Assembly (NCBI RefSeq): GCF_007000325.2
Contig: NZ_CP117267.1
Location: forward strand, 1,612,001 to 1,676,000
Length of the DNA stretch: 64,000 bases
Source: Rhizobium rhododendri
Lineage (GTDB): Bacteria; Pseudomonadota; Alphaproteobacteria; Rhizobiales; Rhizobiaceae
Direction: 5' to 3'
A program made the translations under genes and the position numbers. The notes below the pieces were generated by a model that saw only the letters and a program-made list of their open reading frames with translations, searched no databases and was not told the DNA's origin. Shown here in pieces: positions 55,964 through 64,000 of this stretch (its first letter is position 1; the number at the start of each line of letters is the position of its first letter).

Positions 55964-56281
55964 CTATTTGTTGTCCGGCTGACGCTTGCGGCCCCACCAC
56001 ACCGACATGCGACGGCGCCAGCGGCGGACGGTGGCGCTGTCCTGAGAGAGGATGACGAAACCGAGCGGTATCATCCAGAATCCGAGAATCGGCAGGAAGC
56101 CGAGGCAACCGCCGCCGATCAGCGCCGTGCCGACCGACATGCGCGCCAGCCGCGATTTCGGCAGCGGCACGTGCACGGAGCCGAGCACCAGCTTGCCGCG
56201 TGCGTGATCGACGCCAAAACGTTTTTTCGGCCTGGGGCGGCGCGTGGCGTCCGCATGCGGTGGGTTCGAAGCATCATTCAT
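55964..56281 (-). CDS. Conserved hypothetical small membrane protein
   Basis: A 105-residue protein. A basic N-terminus is followed by a hydrophobic segment (about 50-80, GTALIGGGCLGFLPILGFW and MIPLGFVILSQD), probably one hairpin or two helices, and a very basic C-terminus (VRRWRRRMSVWWGRKRQ). The start at 56281 is chosen as the first ATG after tRNA-proximal DNA; the ribosome site is weak. The family was not identified. Confidence 0.6.
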   Translation of the reverse strand: MNDASNPPHADATRRPRPKKRFGVDHARGKLVLGSVHVPLPKSRLARMSVGTALIGGGCLGFLPILGFWMIPLGFVILSQDSATVRRWRRRMSVWWGRKRQPDNK

Positions 56282-56342
56282 CCACAGGAAATGGGGATAT
56301 GGGCGATTAATGCAAGCCGATGGGCGATTTTTGAAAAAACCG

Positions 56343-56371
56343 CTTGGCAAATCGGGAAAGCATTTGTATTA
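56343..56371 (+). promoter_or_regulatory. Promoter of tRNA-Asn
   Basis: CTTGGC, a 17-base spacer and GTATTA, 27 bases before the tRNA. Confidence 0.5.
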
Positions 56372-56398
56372 GGCCACTCACACCGCGCCAAGCGGTCT

Positions 56399-56473
56399 TC
56401 CCTGGTAGCTCAGCGGTAGAGCATTCGACTGTTAATCGACAGGTCGCCAGTTCGAATCTGGCCCGGGGAGCCA
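56399..56473 (+). tRNA. tRNA-Asn(GUU)
   Basis: 75 bases with encoded CCA. The acceptor TCCCTGG pairs with CCGGGGA, and the anticodon loop CTGTTAA gives GTT. Confidence 0.95.
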
Positions 56474-56723
56474 AATTATAAAAAGCCTTTGCAGAGATGC
56501 AGAGGCTTTTTTCTTTTTCGGTGCAATGGTTTCCCGCTTCCCATTCACACGTTGGGTGAAATGCCCGAGATCGCTACTTCCCAAAAATGAACCGCTACCA
56601 TGCTTCATGGCACATTGCGCTCTCACACACGACCTGCAACCAGTTGACTACAACTGGACAGGTCACGGGGCGCCCCCGAATGATCGCCAAAAGCCGTTGC
56701 CGCGTCGCCCGAGGAGCGTGAGA

Positions 56724-57014
56724 ATGAAATTTGTGCCTTTGCTTGTCGCTGCCGTCTTGCTCTCTCCCGGCCTTTCGCTGGCGGCACAATGTACACCGAA
56801 TGACGCCTCGGCCCGGATTCTGGCATCCCCAAACCCGGACGACATCCATCCGGACTGGAGCGACGGCTCGACTATCGGGTTAAGCTGGACCTTCGAAGGT
56901 AAGGAAGTCGGCGACAGCGGCGACTACATGAAGGGAAAGCTAATTTCCCCGCGTGGCGATGTCACCAACAAGGGTGTCTATATTATTGCCCGCGAATGGG
57001 ATTGCGCCGAATAG
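56724..57014 (+). CDS. Small secreted hypothetical protein
   Basis: A 96-residue protein. The signal peptide MKFVPLLVAAVLLSPGLSLA is followed by a mature part with two cysteines (QCTPND and EWDCAE) that may form a disulfide. GAGGAG precedes the ATG. The family is unknown. Confidence 0.65.
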   Translation: MKFVPLLVAAVLLSPGLSLAAQCTPNDASARILASPNPDDIHPDWSDGSTIGLSWTFEGKEVGDSGDYMKGKLISPRGDVTNKGVYIIAREWDCAE

Positions 57015-57167
57015 GCGCTGCGCCGAGCCCGCCACGTTGCAGAACCGAGCCCGATTTCCCGTTGATCGAACGGGCAAAGCAGTGGAGGATAGCGCCAGTT
57101 CAGCGTCCCGCGCCAAGACCCGCTGGCGGCGTCTGCAACATTTCGTGTCCCAGCAGGAATCGATCCC

Positions 57168-57659
57168 TTGATCCAGACATCCCTCCCCCGACTTCGCGCC
57201 CTCAGCCTTGCCGTTGGCACCTTCGTCGCTCTTGTGCTGCCGCAGACGGCTGCGATGGCGGCGCCCAGCTGCTGGTCGCTGTTGCAGAGCAAATACGGTC
57301 CCGGCATCCTGAAGGCCGCCGACGAAGCCGATCCCTGCGCCAAAATTCCCGGTTTCGACAAGAAGGAGCGCTTCAACCTCACCGGCCTCGATCTCTGCAC
57401 CGCGCCGGATGGCGTGCAGATCAACGCCCAGGCTGACCTTGCCTGCAAATCGAGTTCGCACGGACTTCTCGGCGGCATCGATATGAAGGGCAAGCTGCAG
57501 GCATCGATGTCCGTCGATATCGGCGCCTGCAAGGTCACCGACGCCCGTGTCAGCGTCAGCGGCCCCGTCGGCGAATTGCTGAGCTCGGTCGGCGATATCC
57601 AGAATCTGGCGCGCAATTTTGCCCAGAAGAAGATATCAGAGGTCTGCGGCCCCCACTAG
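57168..57659 (+). CDS. Secreted hypothetical protein
   Basis: A 163-residue protein with a TTG start and a signal peptide ending near AAMAA (residue 32). The mature part has six cysteines (SCWSLL, DPCAKI, LDLCTAP, LACKSS, GACKV, SEVCGPH), likely disulfide-bonded in the periplasm. Probably a small conserved rhizobial exported protein; no domain recognised. It lies 153 bases after the other secreted gene. Confidence 0.65.
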   Translation: MIQTSLPRLRALSLAVGTFVALVLPQTAAMAAPSCWSLLQSKYGPGILKAADEADPCAKIPGFDKKERFNLTGLDLCTAPDGVQINAQADLACKSSSHGLLGGIDMKGKLQASMSVDIGACKVTDARVSVSGPVGELLSSVGDIQNLARNFAQKKISEVCGPH

Positions 57660-57786
57660 CCACGTGCTCTGAAAAGCGGCGGCCTGCACCTGCAAGCGGT
57701 CAGCCACTGTGGCAAACTGCTGCGCCGTTGCCGTTTTGTACTCATCCCCTCTTCACTTTCCGCCTTCGCCGCTCCATATTCCGGGC

Positions 57787-60732
57787 ATGGCCAGATCCCC
57801 GAAAAACTCTCCCGCTCGCGATGATCGAAATACCGGTTTCGAGGAGGCGCCGCAGGCGCCGTTCGAAGGCGCGCCGCTGTCAGGCGGGGTTGCCGACTGG
57901 GTAAAGCAGCTCGAAGCGGAAGCCGAGATCTCCGGCGTCGAGACGCAGCGCGAGATCGCCTCCAAGGCCGGCAAGCATCGCAAGAAGGTGGAAATCGCCG
58001 CCTCGAAATCGGCGCGCGGTACATCCATGGGCGGTTCGACCGATCCGAAGACGCGGGCTGCCGCCGGGCTCAATCCGGTTTCCGGCATGGATACGTCGCT
58101 CGAAGACGCCGCCAATGCAGGCACGGCCGTCACCGCCACGGTCGAGGCGCTTTCGGCGCTGATCGAGAGCGGCAATCCGCTGTTCAAGGACGGCAAGATG
58201 TGGACCCCGCATCGCCCTGCCAGGCCGGAAAAATCGGAGGGCGGTATCAGGATCCGCATGCAGTCCGACTATGAGCCGGCCGGCGACCAGCCGACGGCGA
58301 TCAAGGAACTTGTCGCCGGCATCGAATCCGGCGAGCGCAGCCAGGTGCTGCTTGGCGTCACCGGCTCCGGCAAGACCTTCACCATGGCCAAGGTGATCGA
58401 GGCGACGCAGCGCCCTGCCCTCATTCTCGCACCGAACAAGACGCTGGCGGCCCAGCTCTATTCCGAGTTCAAGAACTTCTTCCCAGACAACGCGGTCGAA
58501 TATTTCGTTTCCTATTACGACTATTACCAGCCGGAAGCCTATGTACCGCGCTCCGACACCTTCATCGAGAAGGAATCGTCGATCAACGAGCAGATCGACC
58601 GGATGCGCCACTCCGCCACCCGCTCGCTGCTGGAGCGCGACGACTGCATCATCGTCGCCTCCGTCTCCTGCATCTACGGTATCGGCTCGGTCGAGACCTA
58701 CACGGCGATGACCTTCCAGATGACGGTCGGCGACAAGCTCGACCAGCGGCAATTGCTCGCCGACCTCGTGGCCCAGCAGTACAAGCGCCGCGACATGGAT
58801 TTCCAGCGCGGCTCTTTCCGGGTGCGCGGCGATACGATCGAGCTCTTTCCCGCCCACTTGGAAGATGCGGCCTGGCGGATTTCGATGTTTGGCGACGAGA
58901 TCGACTCGATCACCGAGTTCGACCCGCTGACCGGCCACAAGACGGGCGACCTGAAATCGGTCAAGATCTACGCCAACTCGCACTATGTGACGCCGCGCCC
59001 GACACTGAACGGCGCCATCCGCCACATCAAGGAAGAGCTGAAAATGCGGCTGGCCGAGCTTGAAAAAGGCGGCCGTCTGCTGGAAGCCCAGCGGCTGGAG
59101 CAGCGCACCCGCTACGACATCGAGATGATCGAGGCGACCGGTTCCTGTGCCGGCATCGAAAACTATTCGCGCTATCTCACCGGCCGCAACCCGGGCGAGC
59201 CGCCACCCACCCTGTTCGAATACATCCCCGACAATGCCCTGCTGTTCATCGACGAGAGCCACGTCTCCGTCAGCCAGATCGGTGGCATGTACCGGGGCGA
59301 CTTCAAGCGCAAGGCGACGCTGGCCGAATACGGTTTCCGCCTTCCGTCCTGCATGGACAATCGGCCTCTGCGGTTCGAGGAATGGGACGCCATGCGCCCC
59401 AACACCATCGCCGTGTCGGCGACGCCCGGAAACTGGGAAATGGAGCAATCAGGCGGCGTCTTTGCGGAGCAGGTCATCCGCCCGACCGGGCTGATCGATC
59501 CGCCCGTCGAAGTGCGCTCCGCCCGCAGCCAGGTTGACGACGTGCTTGGCGAGATCCGCGAGACGGCGGCTGCCGGCTACCGTACGCTGGTCACTGTCCT
59601 CACCAAGCGCATGGCCGAGGATTTGACGGAATACCTGCACGAACAGGGCGTGCGTGTGCGCTACATGCACTCCGACATCGACACCCTGGAGCGCATCGAG
59701 ATCATTCGCGACCTGCGGCTCGGTGCCTTCGACGTGCTCATCGGCATCAACCTTCTGCGTGAGGGCCTCGACATCCCGGAATGCGGCTTCGTCGCCATTC
59801 TCGATGCCGACAAGGAAGGGTTCCTGCGCTCCGAGACGTCGCTGGTGCAGACCATCGGCCGCGCGGCGCGTAACGTCGACGGCAAGGTGATCCTCTATGC
59901 CGACAACATCACCGGCTCGATGAAGCGGGCGATGGAAGAAACCTCGCGCCGCCGCGAAAAGCAGATGGCTTACAACACCGCCCACGGCATCACGCCGGAA
60001 TCGGTGAAGGCCCGGATTTCCGACATTCTCGACAGCGTCTACGAGCGCGACCACGTTCGCGCCGATATCTCGGGCGTGTCGGGCAAGGGCTTTGCCGATG
60101 GCGGCAACCTGGTGGGCGGCAACCTGCAGGCCCATCTCAACGCGCTGGAAAAGCAGATGCGCGACGCCGCAGCCGACCTCGACTTCGAGAAGGCAGCAAG
60201 GCTGCGCGACGAGATCAAGCGCCTCAAGGCCGCCGAACTCGCCGTCATGGACGACCCGATGGCCCGCCAAGAAGCCAGGGCGGTCGAAGGCGACAACGGC
60301 AAGCCAAAGGGCAAGCGCAAAACTCCCATCTCCCCCCTTGTCGGGGAGATGTCGGCGCAGCCGACGGAGGGAGGCGTATCCGCATCCTCGGCCTCCTACT
60401 TTCAGAAACCCTCCCTCGACGACATGGGACCCGGCACCGATACGGCCCGGCCGCTGTTCCGCAAGAACAGCCTCGACGAGATGACGGTCGGGCGGACGGA
60501 GAAGCCAGCGGCGGGCAGCCTGCCGGAACGCCCGCCGGAAACGGTGAGCAGCAAGAAGCGCTTTTCGCCGCTGCTCGAAGGCCAGCCGGACAAGGACGGC
60601 AGCTCCGCATCCGGCAAGGACGACCTGCGCCCGATCATCCGCGCCAAGGCCGGCGCCGGCTCCTACGAAGACGCCGGCGACGTCAAGCGCCAGAAGCGCA
60701 CCAAGGGCAAGACGGGACGGCCGGGGCGGTAA
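57787..60732 (+). CDS. uvrB: Excinuclease ABC subunit B, with N-terminal extension and an in-frame repeat insertion
   Basis: A 981-residue UvrB; the E. coli protein has 673. The first 155 residues or so are an extra, charged, low-complexity part; the conserved domain starts at [16 protein letters not shown]. Motifs are the Walker [10 protein letters not shown], the beta-hairpin region [12 protein letters not shown], and helicase motifs FIDESHVSV and the [11 protein letters not shown] block. The C-terminal UVR domain ([23 protein letters not shown]) ends near 820. Beyond it lies a tail of about 160 residues. Residues 848-862 ([15 protein letters not shown]) are encoded by a copy of the dispersed palindromic repeat at 60328-60373. 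Confidence 0.95.
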   Translation: MARSPKNSPARDDRNTGFEEAPQAPFEGAPLSGGVADWVKQLEAEAEISGVETQREIASKAGKHRKKVEIAASKSARGTSMGGSTDPKTRAAAGLNPVSGMDTSLEDAANAGTAVTATVEALSALIESGNPLFKDGKMWTPHRPARPEKSEGGIRIRMQSDYEPAGDQPTAIKELVAGIESGERSQVLLGVTGSGKTFTMAKVIEATQRPALILAPNKTLAAQLYSEFKNFFPDNAVEYFVSYYDYYQPEAYVPRSDTFIEKESSINEQIDRMRHSATRSLLERDDCIIVASVSCIYGIGSVETYTAMTFQMTVGDKLDQRQLLADLVAQQYKRRDMDFQRGSFRVRGDTIELFPAHLEDAAWRISMFGDEIDSITEFDPLTGHKTGDLKSVKIYANSHYVTPRPTLNGAIRHIKEELKMRLAELEKGGRLLEAQRLEQRTRYDIEMIEATGSCAGIENYSRYLTGRNPGEPPPTLFEYIPDNALLFIDESHVSVSQIGGMYRGDFKRKATLAEYGFRLPSCMDNRPLRFEEWDAMRPNTIAVSATPGNWEMEQSGGVFAEQVIRPTGLIDPPVEVRSARSQVDDVLGEIRETAAAGYRTLVTVLTKRMAEDLTEYLHEQGVRVRYMHSDIDTLERIEIIRDLRLGAFDVLIGINLLREGLDIPECGFVAILDADKEGFLRSETSLVQTIGRAARNVDGKVILYADNITGSMKRAMEETSRRREKQMAYNTAHGITPESVKARISDILDSVYERDHVRADISGVSGKGFADGGNLVGGNLQAHLNALEKQMRDAAADLDFEKAARLRDEIKRLKAAELAVMDDPMARQEARAVEGDNGKPKGKRKTPISPLVGEMSAQPTEGGVSASSASYFQKPSLDDMGPGTDTARPLFRKNSLDEMTVGRTEKPAAGSLPERPPETVSSKKRFSPLLEGQPDKDGSSASGKDDLRPIIRAKAGAGSYEDAGDVKRQKRTKGKTGRPGR
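60328..60373 (-). repeat. Dispersed palindromic repeat, copy C, inside uvrB
   Basis: ATCTCCCCCC-TTGT-CGGGGAGAT is followed by GTCGGCGCAGCCGAC and GGAGGGAGG, the same unit as 14478-14524. It is in frame and read as [15 protein letters not shown] in the UvrB tail. Confidence 0.8.
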
Positions 60733-60871
60733 AAACAAGGGCGGCGGAGCGCGAAAAGCGAAAAAACTTGGGTCCGGTAGCGCTCGTTGATAGGTTGCGG
60801 CCGCGCTGTTAAGACTAAGGCAATCTCCGCATGGCAAGCCATATGTCACTTGCCCTAAGGAGGACGAAACC

Positions 60872-61075
60872 ATGGCGCTGATCGGCTTCAAGAATACCCA
60901 CAACCAGCCCGTCTACGTCAATCCGGCGCAGGTGCTCTATGTGACGACCTTCGAGGAAGACGTGTCGATCATCGCATTTGCCGTATCCGGCGCCGGCGGC
61001 AACCCGCTGACGATTTATGTGCGCGGCAATGTCGACCAGATCCGCCTGAAGATCGACGGAACCGCCCAGCGCTGA
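60872..61075 (+). CDS. Conserved hypothetical small protein
   Basis: A 67-residue protein with a strong ribosome site (AAGGAGGACGAAACC). It appears to be all beta, with no signal peptide. The sequence QPVYVNPAQVLYVTTFEED has the look of a short conserved rhizobial protein, but no family is assigned. Confidence 0.7.
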   Translation: MALIGFKNTHNQPVYVNPAQVLYVTTFEEDVSIIAFAVSGAGGNPLTIYVRGNVDQIRLKIDGTAQR

Positions 61076-61174
61076 TGATGGAGATCGGCGCAAACGTGCG
61101 CCCGTCGTAACGATCCGATGCCTGCGTTTAGGCGCAGGTGCTGCGGCGAGCGAATTGATCGCCAGCTTGCGCCC

Positions 61175-61768
61175 TCACCCGAAAACCTCGCCAGGATAGG
61201 CACCCCAGATGGCGGCTTGCCTGATATAGCCGGTGAGCCGCAGCCCGCTCAGATGCACGCGGCACCAGCTGCCGTCGCAGGCCGATAGCCTCAGCAGCAC
61301 CTTCGGCTGCAGCACCGCGATTGCGCTCGCCTTGGCATTGGCGGCGACCCGCAGCGGCACGTTGGCCGAGAGCCAGGGGCCGACAATGCCGGTCCGCTGG
61401 CCCGATAGCAGCGAGCCATACATCCACCCGGACGTACCGTCGGAATCCCGCACCTGCCGCCAGCGTCCATATTCCTGGATGACCTCGAGCGGCAGGCCGG
61501 GCGCGACATAGATGAAGCGCGTCGCATAATCGAGCGAAGGCCCGATGCGCAAGCGCGCCTTGCGCGGCTTCAGCGACACGAAACGCGGCACGGCCAAGCC
61601 GCTTTCGCTGCCGCGCGCAAATCCGGGCGCCAGCACCGGAGCCGGCGAACCAGCGCCTGAAAGCAGAGGTGCCGCGGATGGCAGCGGCTGCGAGAGTGGC
61701 GAGACCAGCAGCACAATGGCCGAAAAACCGGCGACGGCCATAAGGCTGCAGGACAAGGGCACCCTCAC
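61175..61768 (-). CDS. Bacterial SH3-domain exported protein
   Basis: A 197-residue protein. An N-terminal signal anchor is followed by a Pro-rich stretch and two SH3b-like units (about 63-120, ARLRIGPSLDYATRFIYVAPGL and GRWRQVRDSDGTSGWMYGSLL; and about 130-185, VPLRVAANAKASAIAVLQPKV and GYIRQAAIWG). SH3b domains bind peptidoglycan or proteins in the periplasm. The GTG start overlaps the last bases (GTGA) of the ialB frame as it would be without its frameshift, which points to an ialB-SH3 operon. Confidence 0.85.
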   Translation of the reverse strand: MRVPLSCSLMAVAGFSAIVLLVSPLSQPLPSAAPLLSGAGSPAPVLAPGFARGSESGLAVPRFVSLKPRKARLRIGPSLDYATRFIYVAPGLPLEVIQEYGRWRQVRDSDGTSGWMYGSLLSGQRTGIVGPWLSANVPLRVAANAKASAIAVLQPKVLLRLSACDGSWCRVHLSGLRLTGYIRQAAIWGAYPGEVFG

Positions 61769-61787
61769 CGGCAGGCCGAGACCTTCT

Positions 61788-62258
61788 TCAGCGCCGCAGA
61801 GATGCCGGCCAGAGATAGGTATAGCGGGTCGGAGTGCCGCGTTTCGAGGTGGCGCTGACGGTCATATCGCTGCCACCGCGCATCGCCGCCACCAGATCCG
61901 GCTCCTGCGCCACGTCCCGCACCCAGGCGGCATTGTCCTTGGACACCATGGCGAAGCGCTTGTCGTCGACCGCAACGGTGATCGGCGCCCCCGGCTTCAG
62001 CATATAGCCGCGCACCGCCTCGGGCACGAAGCCGCCGTCGGCAGAGGGCGACACAAGGAAAAAGTTCTTCCCATGGTCGATTCCGGCAGGCTCCATCTTC
62101 GTCGGCATCGAAAGCGCATAGCAGACCGTCCCAGACTTCGCCGCATAGGAATAGACGCCCCAGTCATCGAACTGCTGGATCCGGCTAGGCTCGGCAAACG
62201 CCGCGGCAGAAGAGGCGACAAGGGCGGCGACGGCGAAAATGGGGAGTTTTGCGGGCAT
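61788..62258 (-). CDS. IalB family protein, C-terminus frameshifted
   Basis: A 156-residue frame as read. The signal peptide ends near AAAFA. FDDWGVYSYAAKSG, KMEPAGIDHGKNFF and ATSKRGTPTRYTY are typical of the invasion-associated locus B family of periplasmic proteins. After YTY the frame gives an unrelated eight-residue end. One base later in phase the DNA encodes SLAGISAALKKVSACR, the usual IalB ending, and stops at 61765. A single missing T near 61811-61817 explains this. Either a real frameshift or a sequence error. Confidence 0.85.
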   Translation of the reverse strand: MPAKLPIFAVAALVASSAAAFAEPSRIQQFDDWGVYSYAAKSGTVCYALSMPTKMEPAGIDHGKNFFLVSPSADGGFVPEAVRGYMLKPGAPITVAVDDKRFAMVSKDNAAWVRDVAQEPDLVAAMRGGSDMTVSATSKRGTPTRYTYLWPASLRR

Positions 62259-62444
62259 GATATTCCAGACGGGTTTTGGACAAACTCAGGCCGGATTTCG
62301 GAACATTTCCGGCCGCGCGAAGGCCCAATTGGAGCCCGTCGAGGGTTACCGGGAGGTTAATGGGGTGGTTACGATATTGTGATGGGGGGGTGTGAGATCG
62401 GATCTACCGCCTAAGGCAAGAACCGGCGCAGGCAACTTCCGGAG

Positions 62445-62924
62445 CTATTTCCGACTGCGTCTGATAACATCACAAAATACTTCATCATCCGACTGTATAT
62501 GAGGAGAAAGAACGTCTAGGCAGGATTTGAGCCTAGCTTGCAATGAATCATTTTTCCTTGGAGTTTCTGAATAGTTGGAAATCTGCCGAACTGATTTGAT
62601 AGAAAGCAACTGCAGCAACACTCGAACGCCCTTTTTATCCGTCAGCCCTACGCTACGGGCGTCATAAGATCCTGGAAACCCAGCCAACTCGGGAAAAAGC
62701 TCTCCCTGTAAGGTACGGTTTGTCTTAGTTTGCCTCGCCTCGACATCGCTTAGCATGCGCCTCAAGGCCATTGTTTCAAGCTTCCGCGACTCTGCAATGA
62801 TTAGATTGGAATGCCTAACTCTCAATTCACGGATAACTTCTTCGTATGTATACTGACCTTTAAGGCCAAGTTCGTGCGAAATATTTCTAAGAGCGCCGCG
62901 CAAGTTCATTTCGTCAAACTCCAT
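62445..62924 (-). CDS. Unrecognised 159-residue protein in AT-rich DNA
   Basis: Mainly helical, with many charged residues (RGALRNISHELGLKGQYTYEE, ESRKLETMALRRMLSDVEA) and no signal or membrane segment. Codon use and base composition are more AT-rich than all neighbours, suggesting acquisition. ATG at 62924. No family assigned. Confidence 0.6.
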   Translation of the reverse strand: MEFDEMNLRGALRNISHELGLKGQYTYEEVIRELRVRHSNLIIAESRKLETMALRRMLSDVEARQTKTNRTLQGELFPELAGFPGSYDARSVGLTDKKGVRVLLQLLSIKSVRQISNYSETPRKNDSLQARLKSCLDVLSPHIQSDDEVFCDVIRRSRK

Positions 62925-63210
62925 TGGCACGCAAGACGAATCATAAGATCAAAAGGTGAACTTAAAAACCAAGACAGTCAACCATACTACAAAATAGAGT
63001 CTGAGCATCACGGCCATATTGGAGTATAAGAAACTGATACAACGGCGCATATATAGAATTGCCACCAAACAGATCAAATCTTGCATGTAGCGTTAAGCTT
63101 CGAAATGCGATCGCGGCCGCGTATCGTCACACTCAAAAACTACTCGATTTCTGGAAAAGAAGACAACGGTTAAAGATTTTCCCGTCTATTTTGGCGCCTA
63201 TACGAGGTCA
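62925..63210. other. AT-rich intergenic region
   Basis: No supported gene. The composition is like the neighbouring orphan gene and unlike the core genome. No inverted repeats or integrase remnants seen. Confidence 0.5.
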
Positions 63211-63792
63211 CTACTCCGCCGCCCGTAACTCCACCACGTCCATCTCGTAGCCATACTCCTCGAGCATCGTATACGCGTGCTCGATCGTCGCCACCTGCGC
63301 TTCCGCCTTGCGGATTGCCTCGGCGATGGCTGATGTCCGGGCCCTTAGCATGGAGCCGAGGACGTCGGCTTCGGGGCGGCGGCCGAGGCGGTCCATGTGT
63401 TTGCGGACGCGGGCCCGGTGGCGTTCCAGCTCTAGGATGTGGAAGCGGTTCTTGACCGCCTCGTCCGAGAGCTTGCGGCGCATCGCGGCAACCGGATCGA
63501 ATGAGCCGGGCTCGCGCTCATCGAGAATGAAATCGTTGACCAGCGCCTCGATCATCGCCGCCCCCTGCAGGTCGCGCGGATCGGCCAGCTGCGGATCGTA
63601 GCCGGTGTCGTCGTAGACCTTGCGGCGGATCGGGTCCTGCAGCAATTCGTACACCGCCTGCAGCCTGCCAAAGTGCTCCGCATCGCCGCCGCTGTCGGGA
63701 TGGGCGGTCTTGGCAGCTTTCCGATAGGCGCTCTTGATCGCATCGAGGCCCGCATCGCGCGCGAGACCGAGCATCGCATAGGGATCCATCAT
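63211..63792 (-). CDS. J-domain protein (DnaJ-like co-chaperone)
   Basis: A 193-residue protein. The N-terminal J domain (residues 3-65) has PYAMLGLARDAGLDAIKSAY and the HPD tripeptide (AAKTAHPDSGGD), required to stimulate DnaK. There is no zinc-finger or C-terminal DnaJ domain; the rest is a helical, probably coiled-coil, region. The start is at tandem ATG codons 63792/63789 after GAGAGG. It probably acts as a specialised J-protein; the client is unknown. Confidence 0.88.
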   Translation of the reverse strand: MMDPYAMLGLARDAGLDAIKSAYRKAAKTAHPDSGGDAEHFGRLQAVYELLQDPIRRKVYDDTGYDPQLADPRDLQGAAMIEALVNDFILDEREPGSFDPVAAMRRKLSDEAVKNRFHILELERHRARVRKHMDRLGRRPEADVLGSMLRARTSAIAEAIRKAEAQVATIEHAYTMLEEYGYEMDVVELRAAE

Positions 63793-64000
63793 CTTGCTAC
63801 CTCTCCGCCTGCCCGCACGCACCCACTCCGACTAGCCTCTTGCACGCCCGGCTTCAACCCCCGCAGCGCGTTGATATCATCGGCCTTGCTCGGGACCAAA
63901 TTGTGGAGACCGTCACGATATCCCCGACTTTAAGGCAACCACAACCTTATGGCGACTGGCCGTCGGCCGCATGCCGAAAACCTGTGCCAACGGGCGCGAA

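Noticed and set aside
57880..59448. 522-codon minus-strand frame opposite uvrB
   Set aside because: Antisense shadow of a core gene; composition typical of GC-rich reverse frames.

Overview
This is chromosomal DNA from a GC-rich alphaproteobacterium of the order Hyphomicrobiales, most likely Rhizobiaceae (Rhizobium/Agrobacterium relatives). The evidence is the gene content: a fused secDF, a class I phaC, an exoR-type Sel1 regulator, a PopZ/DUF2497 protein, tandem DUF1127 genes, an IalB-family protein, a UvrB with a long N-terminal extension, and tRNA promoters of the rhizobial CTTGAC-N17-CTATAT type. Nearly all of it is core genome. No CRISPR array, transposase or intact prophage was found.

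Layout. 1-1900: end of glyoxalase I, a lipoprotein, and two identical tRNA-Glu genes each with its own promoter. 1900-7080 (minus): recJ, homoserine dehydrogenase, an AlaC-type aminotransferase and a small SHOCT-like lipoprotein. 7230-13900 (plus): phaC, sfsA, map, radC, a membrane-anchored dual-specificity phosphatase and sthA. 13900-14600: no protein gene, but a candidate structured ncRNA on the minus strand, two AT-rich palindromes and two copies of a dispersed palindromic repeat. 14618-18224 (minus): trigger factor, tRNA-Leu and a GDYXXLXY/DUF2157 membrane pair. 18550-19600: a three-hairpin RNA with anti-Shine-Dalgarno loops, then two DUF1127 genes. 19659-25843: trmFO, then (minus) yajC, secDF, an Mth938/NDUFAF3-like gene and a squalene-synthase-like (NDUFAF6-like) gene.

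26044-29900 holds a DUF815 ATPase, a GGDEF-EAL protein and an NTF2/TetR operon with a palindromic operator. 29989-45027 is a long minus-strand cell-envelope and cell-cycle run: dgt, argS, a SPOR protein, nagZ, scpA, scpB, tatA, tatB, tatC, serS, a surE remnant, pcm and an NlpD-like lipoprotein. 45234-49244: erpA, xthA, exoR and a FadL-type porin. 49647-54558: valS, popZ and a second PIMT-like methyltransferase. 54764-55538 is an unrecognised two-gene islet next to tRNA-Cys, followed by tRNA-Asn and small secreted proteins. 57787-63792: uvrB carrying a copy of the dispersed repeat in frame, an SH3 protein and an ialB gene with an apparent 3' frameshift, an orphan in AT-rich DNA, and a J-domain protein.

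The most notable observations are the anti-SD RNA (18552-18663), the unassigned structured RNA (13919-14200), the repeat family that has entered uvrB, the surE remnant between serS and pcm, the ialB frameshift, and the islet beside tRNA-Cys. All family assignments are from memory and motif reading; no database search was run.
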